Assembly: GCF_020405205.1 (NCBI RefSeq)
Contig: NZ_CP084469.1
Coordinates: 62,001 to 126,000 of the forward strand
Reading direction: 5' to 3'
DNA from: Natrinema salinisoli
Lineage (GTDB): Archaea > Halobacteriota > Halobacteria > Halobacteriales > Natrialbaceae
Length of the DNA stretch: 64,000 nucleotides
A program made the translations under genes and the position numbers. Each line of letters begins with the position of its first letter. Within the stretch, counting starts at the first letter, position 1. The notes beneath the pieces are model-generated. The model was not told the origin of the DNA, made no database searches, and was given only the letters and a program-made list of their open reading frames with translations. Below, piece after piece: positions 30,040 through 41,400 of this stretch.

Positions 30040-33000
30040 GTGTTATTTAAAGAAATTTCACTCATCTATTTATATACTGGTAAGTGGGAGGGGATCACGA
30101 TACGACGGACACGGACAAAACTCGTACTGGTGCTGATACTGCTTCTGCTGTTTATCGGTGCTGCATCAGCGCAGACGGTTGGTATCTCCGGCTCCGTCAC
30201 GACGAACAGTCCATACAACTATGAAGACAGTAACGGCGCAACTATCGATGTGGAGTTTTCTATCTCTTCAGACATCGACGTAGACTACGATGTGTATGTA
30301 CGAGGATTCCAGCGAGCAACTGGCAGCCATACCGGGGACACGACCCAGTCAACAACGTATACGGAAAGCATCGACATTGATGGAGGTGCGGACATCCCAA
30401 TCAAGGTCGAGATATACGATGATACGCAATCATACGACAGTGACTCGGTGGCAATTGATTTCAACCAGCCTAGTGCGCCGAGCATCACTGTCAACAGTGC
30501 ACCGAGCGATGAGACGGTGAGTTCCGGTGGGTCTGCTACGAAGTCGTGGGACTGGGGGGTAACACCGGATATTGACCACAGTATAGATGGGACAACCAGG
30601 CTTGACGTAGATGGTTCTCTGGCGTACGAAAGCGTATATAACGGTGATGAAGGATCTCAATCGTACAGCCACAGCGATTCCTACGACGGTGGAACCTATC
30701 CCTGGGAGATCACCGCAGAACAAGAATACTACTACGACGGCACGCAGACAGAGAGTACCACTGAGTCTGGCAGTTTCACGATCACCGAGGAATCCCCAGC
30801 GAACTTCGATGTCACGATCGACAGTACGAACAGTCCCGTCACCGCAGGAAACAATCTCGAGGTTACCGGTACCATCCATAACACTGGCGACGAATCCGAT
30901 ACACAGACAATCACACTTTCCTGGGGCGGTGCAAGCTGTGACAGTGCTAGTATCTCGTTAAGCGGTGGACAGAGTACGACCGAAACGCTGTCCTGTTCAA
31001 CCGGTAGCGGTGATGCCGGCGATTATACAGCCGAACTCTCCAGCAGTGATAACAGTGACTCCACGTCGATCACGATTGAACCCGATATCACGTTCAATAG
31101 TTTCACTCCGTCAGACAGTGCAACGGGCGTCTCGAGAGATACCAGTCTCGCCACAGATATCACCGAGGGGAACGGGAACGATGTCGCGGTCACGTTTTAC
31201 TGGGGAAACGACACCGAAATCGGGCGAGTACCGCCCTCCGGATACACTGGTGACGGTGAGTTCACCAAAGGTCTTGACAGCGATCTAGAGTACGGAACGA
31301 CGTATAACTGGTATACGGTGGCGGAGAATGAGCATGGCGGGACGAAAACCAGCGGGACGAAGTCGTTCACCACGGAGAGTGCGCCGCCGGACCCAGCCAA
31401 TTTTCAGGTCTCTATCACCGGGACAAACAGTCCGGTCACCGAGGGGGAGACACTCGAGGTCACTGCCAGCATCGACAACACAGGCGATGAATCCGACACG
31501 CAGACGATCAGCTTGGACGTGTTGGGCGAGGCGTGTGATTCTACGTCCGTCTCGTTGAACGGTGGTGCCTCGACCTCGGAGACCTTGACATGCGGGACGT
31601 CCGACGGCGATGCCGGAACACATACCGCAACGGTCTCCAGCAGCGACGACAGTGACAGTACCTCGATAACCGTTGAAGAGTACACTGCACCTGCCAACTT
31701 CTCCGTGGACATCACGAGTTTCGACTGGGAGGTAACGGAAGGTGACACAGCCACGTTCACGGCCGATATCGAAAACACCGGTGACGAGTCCGGGACGCAG
31801 ACCGTGGAACTGTACTACGAAGACGAATCCACGGTCGACGACAGTACATCCGTGTCGCTGAACGGCGGTCAATCCACGACAGAGACCTTTTCGTACACCA
31901 CGCAGGACGGGGATGCCGGGACACGGCAGTTCACCGTTCAGTCCGAAAACGACAGTGATACCGTCGGCGTCACAGTCAACGCACCGGCCGAGTTCAACGT
32001 ATCCATCTTATCCACGAATGATCCGGTGACAGAAGGCGAACAGCTTGTTGTCGAAACCCAGGTGGAGAACGTAGGGGACGAACCCGGTGAGCAAGACGTC
32101 GACCTCGAGTTCAATACCCAGGTCGTGGACACCGCGGCGATCACGCTTGACAGCGGCGGATCCACGACAGAGAACTTGACGTACACAACACAGTCCGGGG
32201 ATGCTGGCAGCCAGTCTATCACGGTCCAGTCAGAGGATGACACTGCTTCGTCGACGGTCACCGTTGAGGAACTGAGATCGGATGAAGCCTCGTTCGCGTT
32301 ACGGAGTCCGTTCAACGGTGCAACCTTCGAAGAAGACAACACCGTCACGTTTGATGTCGGTGTGACCGCTGACTTTGCGGGAGACGTACACATCGTGGTG
32401 GACGGGAATAGCGCGTTCAACGACACATACAACGGATCAGGGATAACGGCAGACTATACCTACAGCTCTACGTTCTCCCCGGACACCCACACATGGTACG
32501 CCCAACTTGTGGAAAGTGACGGGACCATCCACAATTCGTCCGAACAGGGGTTCTCAGTCGTAAGTAGTACCTCAAATGACGACAGCGGCAGTACCGGTGG
32601 TTTACCGTCCTCATCATCAGACGACGATGATGACGAGGAGATCTTGGTCCGGTTCGCCGACACACAGCTTTCCGCACCGTACGAATCCAAGATCGAACGG
32701 TCGTTCGTGATCGAGAACTACGGTCGGGAATCTACGACCGTAACACTGGAGCGGAACGATGAGTCTCCCGGCTGTGAGTACGTCATGATCCAGGAGTCGG
32801 TAGACGGTGATGCGTTCGGTTCAGGAGGTGAGTACACGTTACGGCCATCAACCGATGTCATCACGGATGCATACGTTGAACGAGTTGCTGTCCGCATCGA
32901 TATGCCGAACGCCGACACGTTCGCGGATACAGCGGAGGACGGCAAACTGCGGTGCGGGTTTGAGACGAGTGCGACGAACGGCGGTATCGAAGATCTGACC

Positions 33001-33249
33001 GTCACGGTGGAACCGGGTCGGGATGTGTTCGCTGTGATCGATGAGTGGGTTTCAGCCCGGACGGACATCGTGTTATTTAAAGAACGGACACAATGTTTAG
33101 ATGTAGAGACATTGCTGCAGGATGGCCCCGAGGCGTGCCCGGACGACGAGGTACTGACGCATCGGTGGCCGACACGGTTCACGTGGTCCGTCCTGTTCCT
33201 GCTCCTGCTTGTCGCAGGCGGTAGCTGGATGGTTCGACGCTACTACTAA
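30040..33249 (+). CDS. CARDB-repeat surface adhesin
   Basis: About 1070 residues. The signal peptide RRTRTKLVLVLILLLLFIGA-ASAQ starts near 30100, but no ATG/GTG/TTG is in frame between GTG 30040 and it; an ATA at 30100 with GGGAGGGG six bases upstream is a possible non-standard start. Four CARDB-type Ig repeats follow, each with a signature like TNSPVTAGNNLEVTGTIHNT and ending in SSDDSDSTSIT. Cysteine pairs are seen in the first two. A Ser/Asp-rich linker and an unrelated domain lead to a C-terminal helix (WSVLFLLLLVAGGSWMV) and MVRRYY. It is probably an adhesin for partner cells, co-transcribed with the fusexin. Confidence 0.78.
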   Translation: MLFKEISLIYLYTGKWEGITIRRTRTKLVLVLILLLLFIGAASAQTVGISGSVTTNSPYNYEDSNGATIDVEFSISSDIDVDYDVYVRGFQRATGSHTGDTTQSTTYTESIDIDGGADIPIKVEIYDDTQSYDSDSVAIDFNQPSAPSITVNSAPSDETVSSGGSATKSWDWGVTPDIDHSIDGTTRLDVDGSLAYESVYNGDEGSQSYSHSDSYDGGTYPWEITAEQEYYYDGTQTESTTESGSFTITEESPANFDVTIDSTNSPVTAGNNLEVTGTIHNTGDESDTQTITLSWGGASCDSASISLSGGQSTTETLSCSTGSGDAGDYTAELSSSDNSDSTSITIEPDITFNSFTPSDSATGVSRDTSLATDITEGNGNDVAVTFYWGNDTEIGRVPPSGYTGDGEFTKGLDSDLEYGTTYNWYTVAENEHGGTKTSGTKSFTTESAPPDPANFQVSITGTNSPVTEGETLEVTASIDNTGDESDTQTISLDVLGEACDSTSVSLNGGASTSETLTCGTSDGDAGTHTATVSSSDDSDSTSITVEEYTAPANFSVDITSFDWEVTEGDTATFTADIENTGDESGTQTVELYYEDESTVDDSTSVSLNGGQSTTETFSYTTQDGDAGTRQFTVQSENDSDTVGVTVNAPAEFNVSILSTNDPVTEGEQLVVETQVENVGDEPGEQDVDLEFNTQVVDTAAITLDSGGSTTENLTYTTQSGDAGSQSITVQSEDDTASSTVTVEELRSDEASFALRSPFNGATFEEDNTVTFDVGVTADFAGDVHIVVDGNSAFNDTYNGSGITADYTYSSTFSPDTHTWYAQLVESDGTIHNSSEQGFSVVSSTSNDDSGSTGGLPSSSSDDDDDEEILVRFADTQLSAPYESKIERSFVIENYGRESTTVTLERNDESPGCEYVMIQESVDGDAFGSGGEYTLRPSTDVITDAYVERVAVRIDMPNADTFADTAEDGKLRCGFETSATNGGIEDLTVTVEPGRDVFAVIDEWVSARTDIVLFKERTQCLDVETLLQDGPEACPDDEVLTHRWPTRFTWSVLFLLLLVAGGSWMVRRYY

Positions 33250-33253
33250 GAGG

Positions 33254-34117
33254 GTGAGAAGGCTGGGCGAGAACTCGTTGATACCGGAGGAGGAAACCCC
33301 GTTCAACCTGTTCATGGTAGCGATTTTGCTGGTCGCAGCCTTTGCTACGGCCGCATTGACCTTCTTCGGGATTCAGGAGCAGAACATGAACTTTATCGCG
33401 ATCGGGCTCTCGTTCGGATTCTTTCTCCTACTCGGGGTTGCGTTCACTCGGGGAGAAGTACTGACCGGTCCAGGCACGTTTTCACAGGTTTCAGCCGCGT
33501 ACTGGCTTGGTCACCTGCCGTTCCTGGTGTCGATGCCGATCGGAGGAAGTCTCAGCCTGTTCTCGGCACCGACCGATGCACATCTGTCGATGGTGCAGCA
33601 GGCACCGATCTACATCCAGCACAAGGTGAACCTGTGGATGGCACCGATCATTGAAACCGTGACATTGCTCGGGTTTGTGGCCGTCCTGTTTATCGCGATC
33701 AGACGCGGTACACGACTCGAGACATCTGGTGCGTTATCTGTCGCAATCACCCTGATCGGCACCGGATTCGCACTGCTTCACGGCGCACGTACCCCGGCGT
33801 TCTTCTTGTTCGCGTTCGCCTCGTTCACCGTCTGGACTGTCATCGTGTTCGGTCACGACCTCGGTTGGTGGGAGACATCGTTGATCCCCGCTGGCACCGC
33901 ATTAGCGGTTGCTATGCATAAGGGGAACAACCACGCGGACCAGCAGATCGGCGTGCTTGAGTCGTGGCAGGTGATCTTGTCTGCTCCTGAGCCAATCGTC
34001 TATATTTCGGCCGGGATTGTCTTATTCGAAGTACTGGCTGTGTTCGGCACGATGTGGCTGATTGTGTCGTACACGGTTCCATGGATCAAGCCAGCTGTCG
34101 AGAAAGCACGGAGATAA
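33254..34117 (+). CDS. Polytopic membrane protein
   Basis: A 287-residue protein from GTG 33254, four bases after the upstream stop (the TTG at 33209 is less likely). Seven or eight hydrophobic segments are visible, including LFMVAILLVAAFATAALTF, FIAIGLSFGFFLLLGVAF, TVTLLGFVAVLFIAI and FLFAFASFTVWTVIVFGH. Conserved-looking polar spots are VNLWMAPIIET, FALLHGART and AMHKGNNHAD, which faintly recall the Glu and His motifs of CPBP/PrsW-type membrane proteases, but the EExxxR motif is missing. It ends the fusexin operon. Confidence 0.65.
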   Translation: MRRLGENSLIPEEETPFNLFMVAILLVAAFATAALTFFGIQEQNMNFIAIGLSFGFFLLLGVAFTRGEVLTGPGTFSQVSAAYWLGHLPFLVSMPIGGSLSLFSAPTDAHLSMVQQAPIYIQHKVNLWMAPIIETVTLLGFVAVLFIAIRRGTRLETSGALSVAITLIGTGFALLHGARTPAFFLFAFASFTVWTVIVFGHDLGWWETSLIPAGTALAVAMHKGNNHADQQIGVLESWQVILSAPEPIVYISAGIVLFEVLAVFGTMWLIVSYTVPWIKPAVEKARR

Positions 34118-34120
34118 CGG

Positions 34121-35128
34121 CTATTCGTCCAGCATCGACTTTTTCACACCGATCAGTTCCTCGTAGAGCTGGATTCCCTGTTCTAAGACGCCATCTTCTA
34201 CGATTGAACTGGAATGGTTTTCGTGATATCCCTCCACGTTGTGAGCGTAGGAATTTCGCTCATCCCTGATCTGGTCAATCACCTGGTAGTCTCGGTCTTC
34301 GAGGGTCCCGAAGAACCGGGACGCATCCAACGATGGTTTGAATCGCCAGTCTGAATAGAATGCTCCTGCGGCCTCGTTCTGCTGGAGTTCGGTCATCGTC
34401 TTGGTCCGAAGATCCTTCACGTAACCTTCAAAGAACACGGATAAGAGGATCACAAGCATCTGAACCCGATCATTCCGGTAGGCGCTGAGCACCTCATTGA
34501 AGTGAAACACTTCCGGGTCAAACGATTCGACAACGTCTGTATAGCTGATTTCTCCTTGTCTCGATTGTTCGGCGTAATCTTCTGCAAGACGAACGATCTC
34601 GGTTACGAGGGGGGCGTCCACGAGTTCATCTACGTGCTGAATAACGGCTACGTCCTCATCGGAGGTGTCCACCTCTTCAATGGACTCATCACTATCCTCG
34701 AGGAGGAGCACTCGCCCAGCTTTGAACGGCATCCCCGCCTCAGTGATGTTTTGATCTCGTCCGATCTTGACGAGAGTGTTCATATAATCCTGTCTAACAC
34801 CTAGAACGGTGCGGCTGACCCTGACATCGATTGATGCGATCGGCAGCTGTATTTGTGTGTCAGGAAACCACCGATCAAGATTCTCGATGTGATCCAGTTC
34901 CGGAATCGGATGTTGTGGTGAGAACGCGATCAGAATATCTGATGTGCCAGACTCGGGTTTTGAGCCTTTGATGATCATCGACTCAATTGAGGAGGAGAGT
35001 GGTCGCTTATTGGCTTCGACAACAACCTCATCCAGCCCAGCATCCTCGAAAATTCGCTCAAGTTCTTCTGCGACTTTTTTGACGACAGGCTGCTGACCGA
35101 GAGCGGCTGTAGCTGTAAGCGGTCCCAT
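34121..35128 (-). CDS. HEPN-like domain protein (possible defence or RNase)
   Basis: A 335-residue protein convergent with the upstream operon (three bases apart). The first 200 residues are mixed alpha/beta with acidic loops. The C-terminal 110 residues form a helical bundle with LLSVFFEGYVKDLRT and IRDERNSYAHNVEGY; RNSYAH fits the R-x4-H motif of HEPN RNases. Such proteins act in toxin-antitoxin and abortive-infection systems. No partner nucleotidyltransferase lies beside it. It interrupts the plus-strand surface genes, so it may be cargo. Confidence 0.55.
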   Translation of the reverse strand: MGPLTATAALGQQPVVKKVAEELERIFEDAGLDEVVVEANKRPLSSSIESMIIKGSKPESGTSDILIAFSPQHPIPELDHIENLDRWFPDTQIQLPIASIDVRVSRTVLGVRQDYMNTLVKIGRDQNITEAGMPFKAGRVLLLEDSDESIEEVDTSDEDVAVIQHVDELVDAPLVTEIVRLAEDYAEQSRQGEISYTDVVESFDPEVFHFNEVLSAYRNDRVQMLVILLSVFFEGYVKDLRTKTMTELQQNEAAGAFYSDWRFKPSLDASRFFGTLEDRDYQVIDQIRDERNSYAHNVEGYHENHSSSIVEDGVLEQGIQLYEELIGVKKSMLDE

Positions 35129-35284
35129 TCCCTGATAAAGTCGTGTACTGTCAAATCAAGACTCTGGTTTCAGAAGAGAAATTCCGTTTGATAGTGGTGT
35201 GTTCGTCGATATGAGCAGGAACCGACCCATACCTATTTAATTCAATTTTGATAGTATTTAAACAAGTTCGGTCTGGAACCGAGC

Positions 35285-35482
35285 GTGAGTCCCAGGTTCC
35301 GAAGGAGAAACTGGACACCTTATCGTGATACCATGAATGACGGCACAAAACATTCGATGTGTAGTGCTCATCATCCTCAAGAGATGTCAACTATTGAAAA
35401 ACCGTTTGCCGTAGTTATAGCGGCTCCCGGATTTCTGTACGGTGCGTGTCGGAAGTACTGGGATGTGATACGTGGAAGATGA
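35285..35482 (+). CDS. Possible small leader protein before the giant adhesin
   Basis: A 65-codon frame from GTG 35285 whose stop overlaps the adhesin start as ATGA. A TATA-like AGTATTTAAACA at 35248-35259 is correctly spaced for a leaderless start here. The product (SPRFRRRNWTPYRD start, VVIAAPGFLYGACRKYW end) is basic and not haloarchaeal-like, so it may act by coupled translation only. Compare the similar arrangement at 25735. Confidence 0.35.
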   Translation: MSPRFRRRNWTPYRDTMNDGTKHSMCSAHHPQEMSTIEKPFAVVIAAPGFLYGACRKYWDVIRGR

Positions 35483-38400
35483 ACCGCTACCTGCTGGTGA
35501 GCATAGTTGTTGTTCTGCTAATTCCGGGAGTGTCAGCTGTGTTCTCCCCGCAGACTGAGACAACTACTGACTGGCAGTATACTGACACGATACAAGAGCG
35601 GGTGAACGTCACCGACTATCAAATGACGTGTGACACGTTTGATAACGGGACAAAAACCAACTGTTCAATGGCGAAGAACGGCTGGCATTATGAACCCGGA
35701 CAGAACACAGAGAAATTTGGTATCGGCGGGTACTGGACGGACTATACATACCACTATGATGGAACGGTGAAAGATGTCGAGATCACGGTGGAACTGGTTC
35801 CGACGAATACAACAAAAGTACTGCAAGGAGTTGACCCGTTCAATCAGTGTAAAAACGATGGAAAGTATCCCGATATGGGGGACTGTTTAAACGGAGCGGT
35901 CAACGGGTATCACGGCATCTACTACAACACATCTGACAACAGTTCCACGATTTCAAACAGTACCTCCTCCACTTTTTCTAATCATCTGGATAACATCCCG
36001 ATTAAGGTTAATAGCGAAACGGTGAAGACGACCAGTATAACAGATAAGCCGAAAAACATTACCGGGAAAGTCAAACTCCGGAATCAGACGGGAATTATTG
36101 GCACTATGACAGTAGGCCGTCACTCGGTAAGTTTCTCAGTTAGCAGTCAATCAAACTGGGAGAGCGATGGAACATTCTTCGATACGTCAAGTTACGGTGG
36201 AGTCCTTCAGTTAGCGCAATGGCAGGACGATACAAATTGTAAGGTTGGGTTCCATATGAATGGATCAGCCACCAGTGGTGAAACGGATTTCTGTGGGAAT
36301 GAAGATTTCTCTGTAGATGGTTCACCTGGATCGGTTGATGGCGCACTCGGGTTTAACGATGAGGACAGTGCCCGATCATTTGGTGACAGTAGTGGTGACA
36401 GCCTGGACAATAGTAACCCAGACCTGTTCCCGAGCGGCGACGTTACCATCAGTTTCTGGATGAACGCGGATGACTTCGACAGCAACAACGATATTGTCTG
36501 GTTGTCGGGTGGCGGCTGCTGTGCCTCCAAACATGTCGTGGAAAACCTTCAGACGGACACGTTATCGTTCACTGTTGAGGAAACCAGTATCGGCAGTGTC
36601 ACCCCGAGCACAAACCCGAACATCGATGTAGGGGAATGGACGCACGTTGCCATCCGGTATGACACATCGGAAGATAATGCCTCCGTCTTCCTGAACGGCT
36701 CGCTTGAACTGAGCGCTACCGTGTCAACAAGTAGTTTGACAGATGAAATGAACACCCGGATCGGGGAGAACCCAAACAACGGCGGTGACAATTTCGAAGG
36801 CGACGTTGACGAGTTCTTCACCTATGACGGGTACCTCTCCGAATCACAGATCAATAACTTGGCATCGAACGCTAACTCACCATTTACTGACGGGAACTGG
36901 ACTGGTGACACACAGGCGTGTACTGACGGGGATACCTGTCAAACGGACTGGTTTCAGGTGGATATGGCCGGTCTGGATGCGAACAAGACGAATGTAATCT
37001 TTGAGGAGAAGGATGGGACGAACACGACCACCGCCACTCACGTTCTGGACGTGACGCAGACTGGCAAGCAGAACTTGTCTGTCAGCGGTATCGGCACGTT
37101 CCAGAACTACCGGGTATCGGTGAACATGAGCAGTGGCAGCACCGACGAAATGGACAGTTTCAAAGTGTCCACAAGCAGTAGCGGTGATTCCACGCCGCCG
37201 ACCATCACGATCCACCATCCGCCGAACACAACAATCAGCGATTCCTCGCCGTGGCTGAACGTGACGGCGGACGAGGCGGTAGATGTCTGGCAGTACTCTG
37301 TCGACGGCGGATCCAACGAAACGTTCCAACCGAATACAACGATTTCCGGTCTGTCGGACGGGACGCACACTGTCACGGTGTACGCGAACGACTCCGAGGA
37401 GAATATCGGGAATAGATCGGTGACGTTCACGGTGGATACGCCACCGGATTGGCGGAACCTGCAGGACAATAGCAGCGGCGAGATTTTACAAGGAACCCTC
37501 GTAAATATTACGTCTGAATGGTACGATAACAGATCTGGTATGGATCAAGCGGTACTGTCCACGAACGAATCCGGAGAATGGGTGAACTGGACCGGGACTG
37601 ACGGGTTCGAGGATGGGAACTACAATGAAAGCCCAGAATGGATTGAGGAAGATACGACCGGGGGCACGATACAGGTACAGCAGGCGACCGTGAAAAATGG
37701 GGGCTATGCGCTCCACATGAACCCGGACGGAAGCGGATCCAGCGGGTCTACCGGACTAGAATTGGAATCATCTATTGACGGTGTACCGGATAAACCGTAC
37801 ACCGTTCAGACCTGGTTCCGGAAAGAATCCAGTGCTTTGGGGAACACGCATTACGGTTTGACAGGAGGGAACGACGACTTTGCATCTCTTATCAAAGCAG
37901 TTGACGACGGGTTCTTCGAGTTATCTATTTCCGGGACTGTAGACGATCAATTTAGTTCACCGGTCAATACGGATACGTGGTACCGGTGGAAGATGACGGT
38001 GGATGGGGAAAATGTAACTGCTGAAATCTTCTATGAGAACGGCACCAAACTGGATACGGCAACCGGGTACTTCACGTTCACACCAGAATTCGACGCCGTA
38101 CAACTGTTTACTTCGGGACAGCGTGACTACGATGTATACTGGGATGGGTCCTCCTATACTCCGAACGTATACGGTTCAACGCACCTGTTTGATGGTCAAA
38201 GAGATGAATGGGTGTTATCTGAGTTCACTTGGGCTAATACAGAGTTCACAGGCAGACTCGGATACAAGGTATATGGCCGTGACACAGCAGGGAACTGGAA
38301 CGTCACCGACACACTCCATTTTGACGTTAACGCGTCTGTGCCGCCGTCCATCGATTCACTGACGGTTACGCCTGACCCGGCCGGGATTGGACAAACCGTG

Positions 38401-41400
38401 AACGCCACCGCAGACATCAGCGACGTTGACGACAACCTCGATGGGGCATTGTGTACGTTCAAGGATTCGGACGGTAACATCGAAGTGGACAACGCGTCCA
38501 TGTTCGGATCCGGGGAAGGGACCCGGTGGTGTACCGCAACGGTTAGTGACGAGGCCAGTGATGACGGGACGTGGACGGTCGACATTTTCGCCAACGACAC
38601 CGTGGGCGAGTCGTCCACGGATTCGACCACGTTCACCGGTGATACCACCCCGCCCAGCATTACGTACCAGTCCTCCACCACGGACAGCGGGACATTGAGT
38701 CAGGACTGGATCTTCCTCAACGTCTCCGCTTCGGATACGCGGTTGGACCGTGTCCGCGAAACGTTTGACGGCACTAACTCGACGTTCACGAACACGGCTG
38801 GTACGTATTATTGGGAGAACCATACCGCGCTTTCGGATGGATCATATACGATCCGGGCATGGGCGAACGACACCACTTCCAACTACAATTTCACCGAAGA
38901 ACGCAGCATCACACTGGACACCGGATCACCCGTTTTGACGATCTACAACCCGCAAAATCAGGCCTACTCATCGGACACCGTCAGCTTGGATGTGACGGCC
39001 ACCGAGACCATCGACACATGGACGTATTCTGTGGATGGTGCCACGAACCAGACGTTTACACCGAACACGAGTATATCGGGTTTGAGTGACGGTCAACACC
39101 GTCTGCAGGTCTACGCGGAGGATATGGCCGGGAATACTGGGATGAGCGATGTCTACTTTACGGTCGATACGACCCCACCAGAGACGACCGACACTTCACC
39201 TGGTGACTGGCAGACCAGTAGCCCGATCGAGTTCTTCCTGAATGCCACCGATAACGTGGTCGGCGTCGATCTCACAGGGCATCAGGTCGATGGCAGCGGC
39301 TACAACTGGGCTGCACCGAACAAGACTGTCTCCATTAGCTCCGAGGGCAACCATACCGTGGACTACCGGTCGAACGACACGCAGGGCAACATGGAATCGG
39401 TGCAGACGACGTACGTGGCGATCGACACGGTCGCCCCGTCCACGTCCAATGACTGGAGTAAGTCCGGGTGGCAGGCACAAGACAGTGCAGATGTCACGAT
39501 CTCTCCCAGCGATGCCACGTCCGGCCCGGATAAAACCAGTTACCGGGTTGACGGCGGAGACTGGACCACTGTATCCGCGAGTACGACGGTTACGATCAGT
39601 GGTGACGGCAACCACACACTGGAATACAACTCGACTGATGTTGCGGGCAACGTGGAAACCACACAGACCGAGTACGTCGCCTTGGATAATACTGCGCCGT
39701 CTACCACAGATAACTGGACCGTCTCCGGGTGGCTGGATCAGGACTCAGCCACACTCGAGTTCACCTGCAGCGATGGGATCAGCGAGTGTAAAGCGATAAG
39801 TTACCGGGTAGATGGCGGTGACTGGACAACAGTCACTGGAACAACGGCCGAGGTAACCGTCTCCGGCGACGGCAACCACACACTGGAATACAATAGTACG
39901 GACACCGCTGGCAACCAGGAAATTACCCGTACCGAGTATGTGGCTCTCGATACGGCATCACCGAAAGTTGATTACACAGATAGTAGCACAACGTCTGGAT
40001 CGTACGGACAAGACTGGATTTTCATCAACCTCTCATCAACAGATACCTACAGTGGGATCGAGCAGGTGCGCGAAACCTTCGACGGCACTAACTCGACGTT
40101 CACGAACACGGCTGGCACATATTACTGGGAGAACCACACCAGTCTCAGCGACGGGACGTACACATTCAGGGCATGGGCGAACGACACCGCTGGCAACTAT
40201 AACACCACCACGGAACAGACCGTCACGCTGGACACGACTGCTCCAACCGTCACATTACATGAACCGCGGAACACCACCTACAACAGTACCAATATCCCAC
40301 TGAATACGACCGTTGATGAATCCGTGGACGCATGGCGGTACAGTGTGGACGGCGGCCCCAACGAGACGTTCACGCCGAATACGACATTGACGGATCTAAG
40401 TTTGGAGCAGCACACGGTAACGGTGTGGGCGAACGACACAGCAGGGAACTGGGGCAGTGAATCTGTCACGCTTACCGTGGCCGAACCATCGTCCGTCACG
40501 AACGTAGCGCCCTCGAACACGTCAGAGTTCACCGTGGCGGAAGATGAGACACGAGAGATACCGATTAACTGGACGGTGGATGCCGGGAACTACAGTGGGC
40601 AGACATCACTGATCATAAATGATACCGTTACCTGGACAGGAGGGTATCTAGCAGATGTTACAGGTCAAGAGTATATCTTCTACGATTCGTACGGAGTAGG
40701 AACCTACCAGTGGTACGTGAATGCATCTGACGACCGGACTGGGACTGTCACTTCTGATATGTGGCAGTTCACCGTCAGCGAACTCCGTATCACTCCGAAC
40801 AGCCCTGCGGATGGTACCACGTACGACATCGGGTTCGGAGAAACGCAAGACGTGACGATGAACTGGACGGGCGACAGCCCCAGTGCGGGTACGACCACAC
40901 TCCAGTTCGACGGCCAGAACGTGACCACAGACTCGTTCACTAACGGGACAACGCAGTTCAGCCATGAGGAAACCGGACTCGGTAACGGGACATACACGTG
41001 GAAGGCATTTGCCGAGGCAGACAATGTAACCACTGCGACCGACACACAGTCATTTACAGTAAATGTGAGCTCCGAACCGAGTAACATCACTGTCACAGTC
41101 TACAGTCCAGAGGATACGACGTACGACAGCGATACGGTCGATCTCCAAGTCACTGCTGATACAACGGTCGATACCTGGACGTACAGTCTCAACGGCGGAA
41201 GCAATACCACCTTCACACCGAACACCACCATCTCCAGTCTTTCAGACGGAACACATACTGTTGATGTGTACGCGAATGGGACGACCGGCGACATCGACAG
41301 CGAGTCAGTAACGTTCACGGTGGATACGTCTGACTCCGGTGGAGACCCTGGATCTGATCCTGACCCGGCCTTTTTCGATGTGAACATTACCGGGACGAAC

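Noticed and set aside
33254-34117. CPBP/PrsW intramembrane protease
   Set aside because: FALLHG and AMHKGNNH recall the family, but the EExxxR motif is absent, so only a polytopic membrane protein is claimed.
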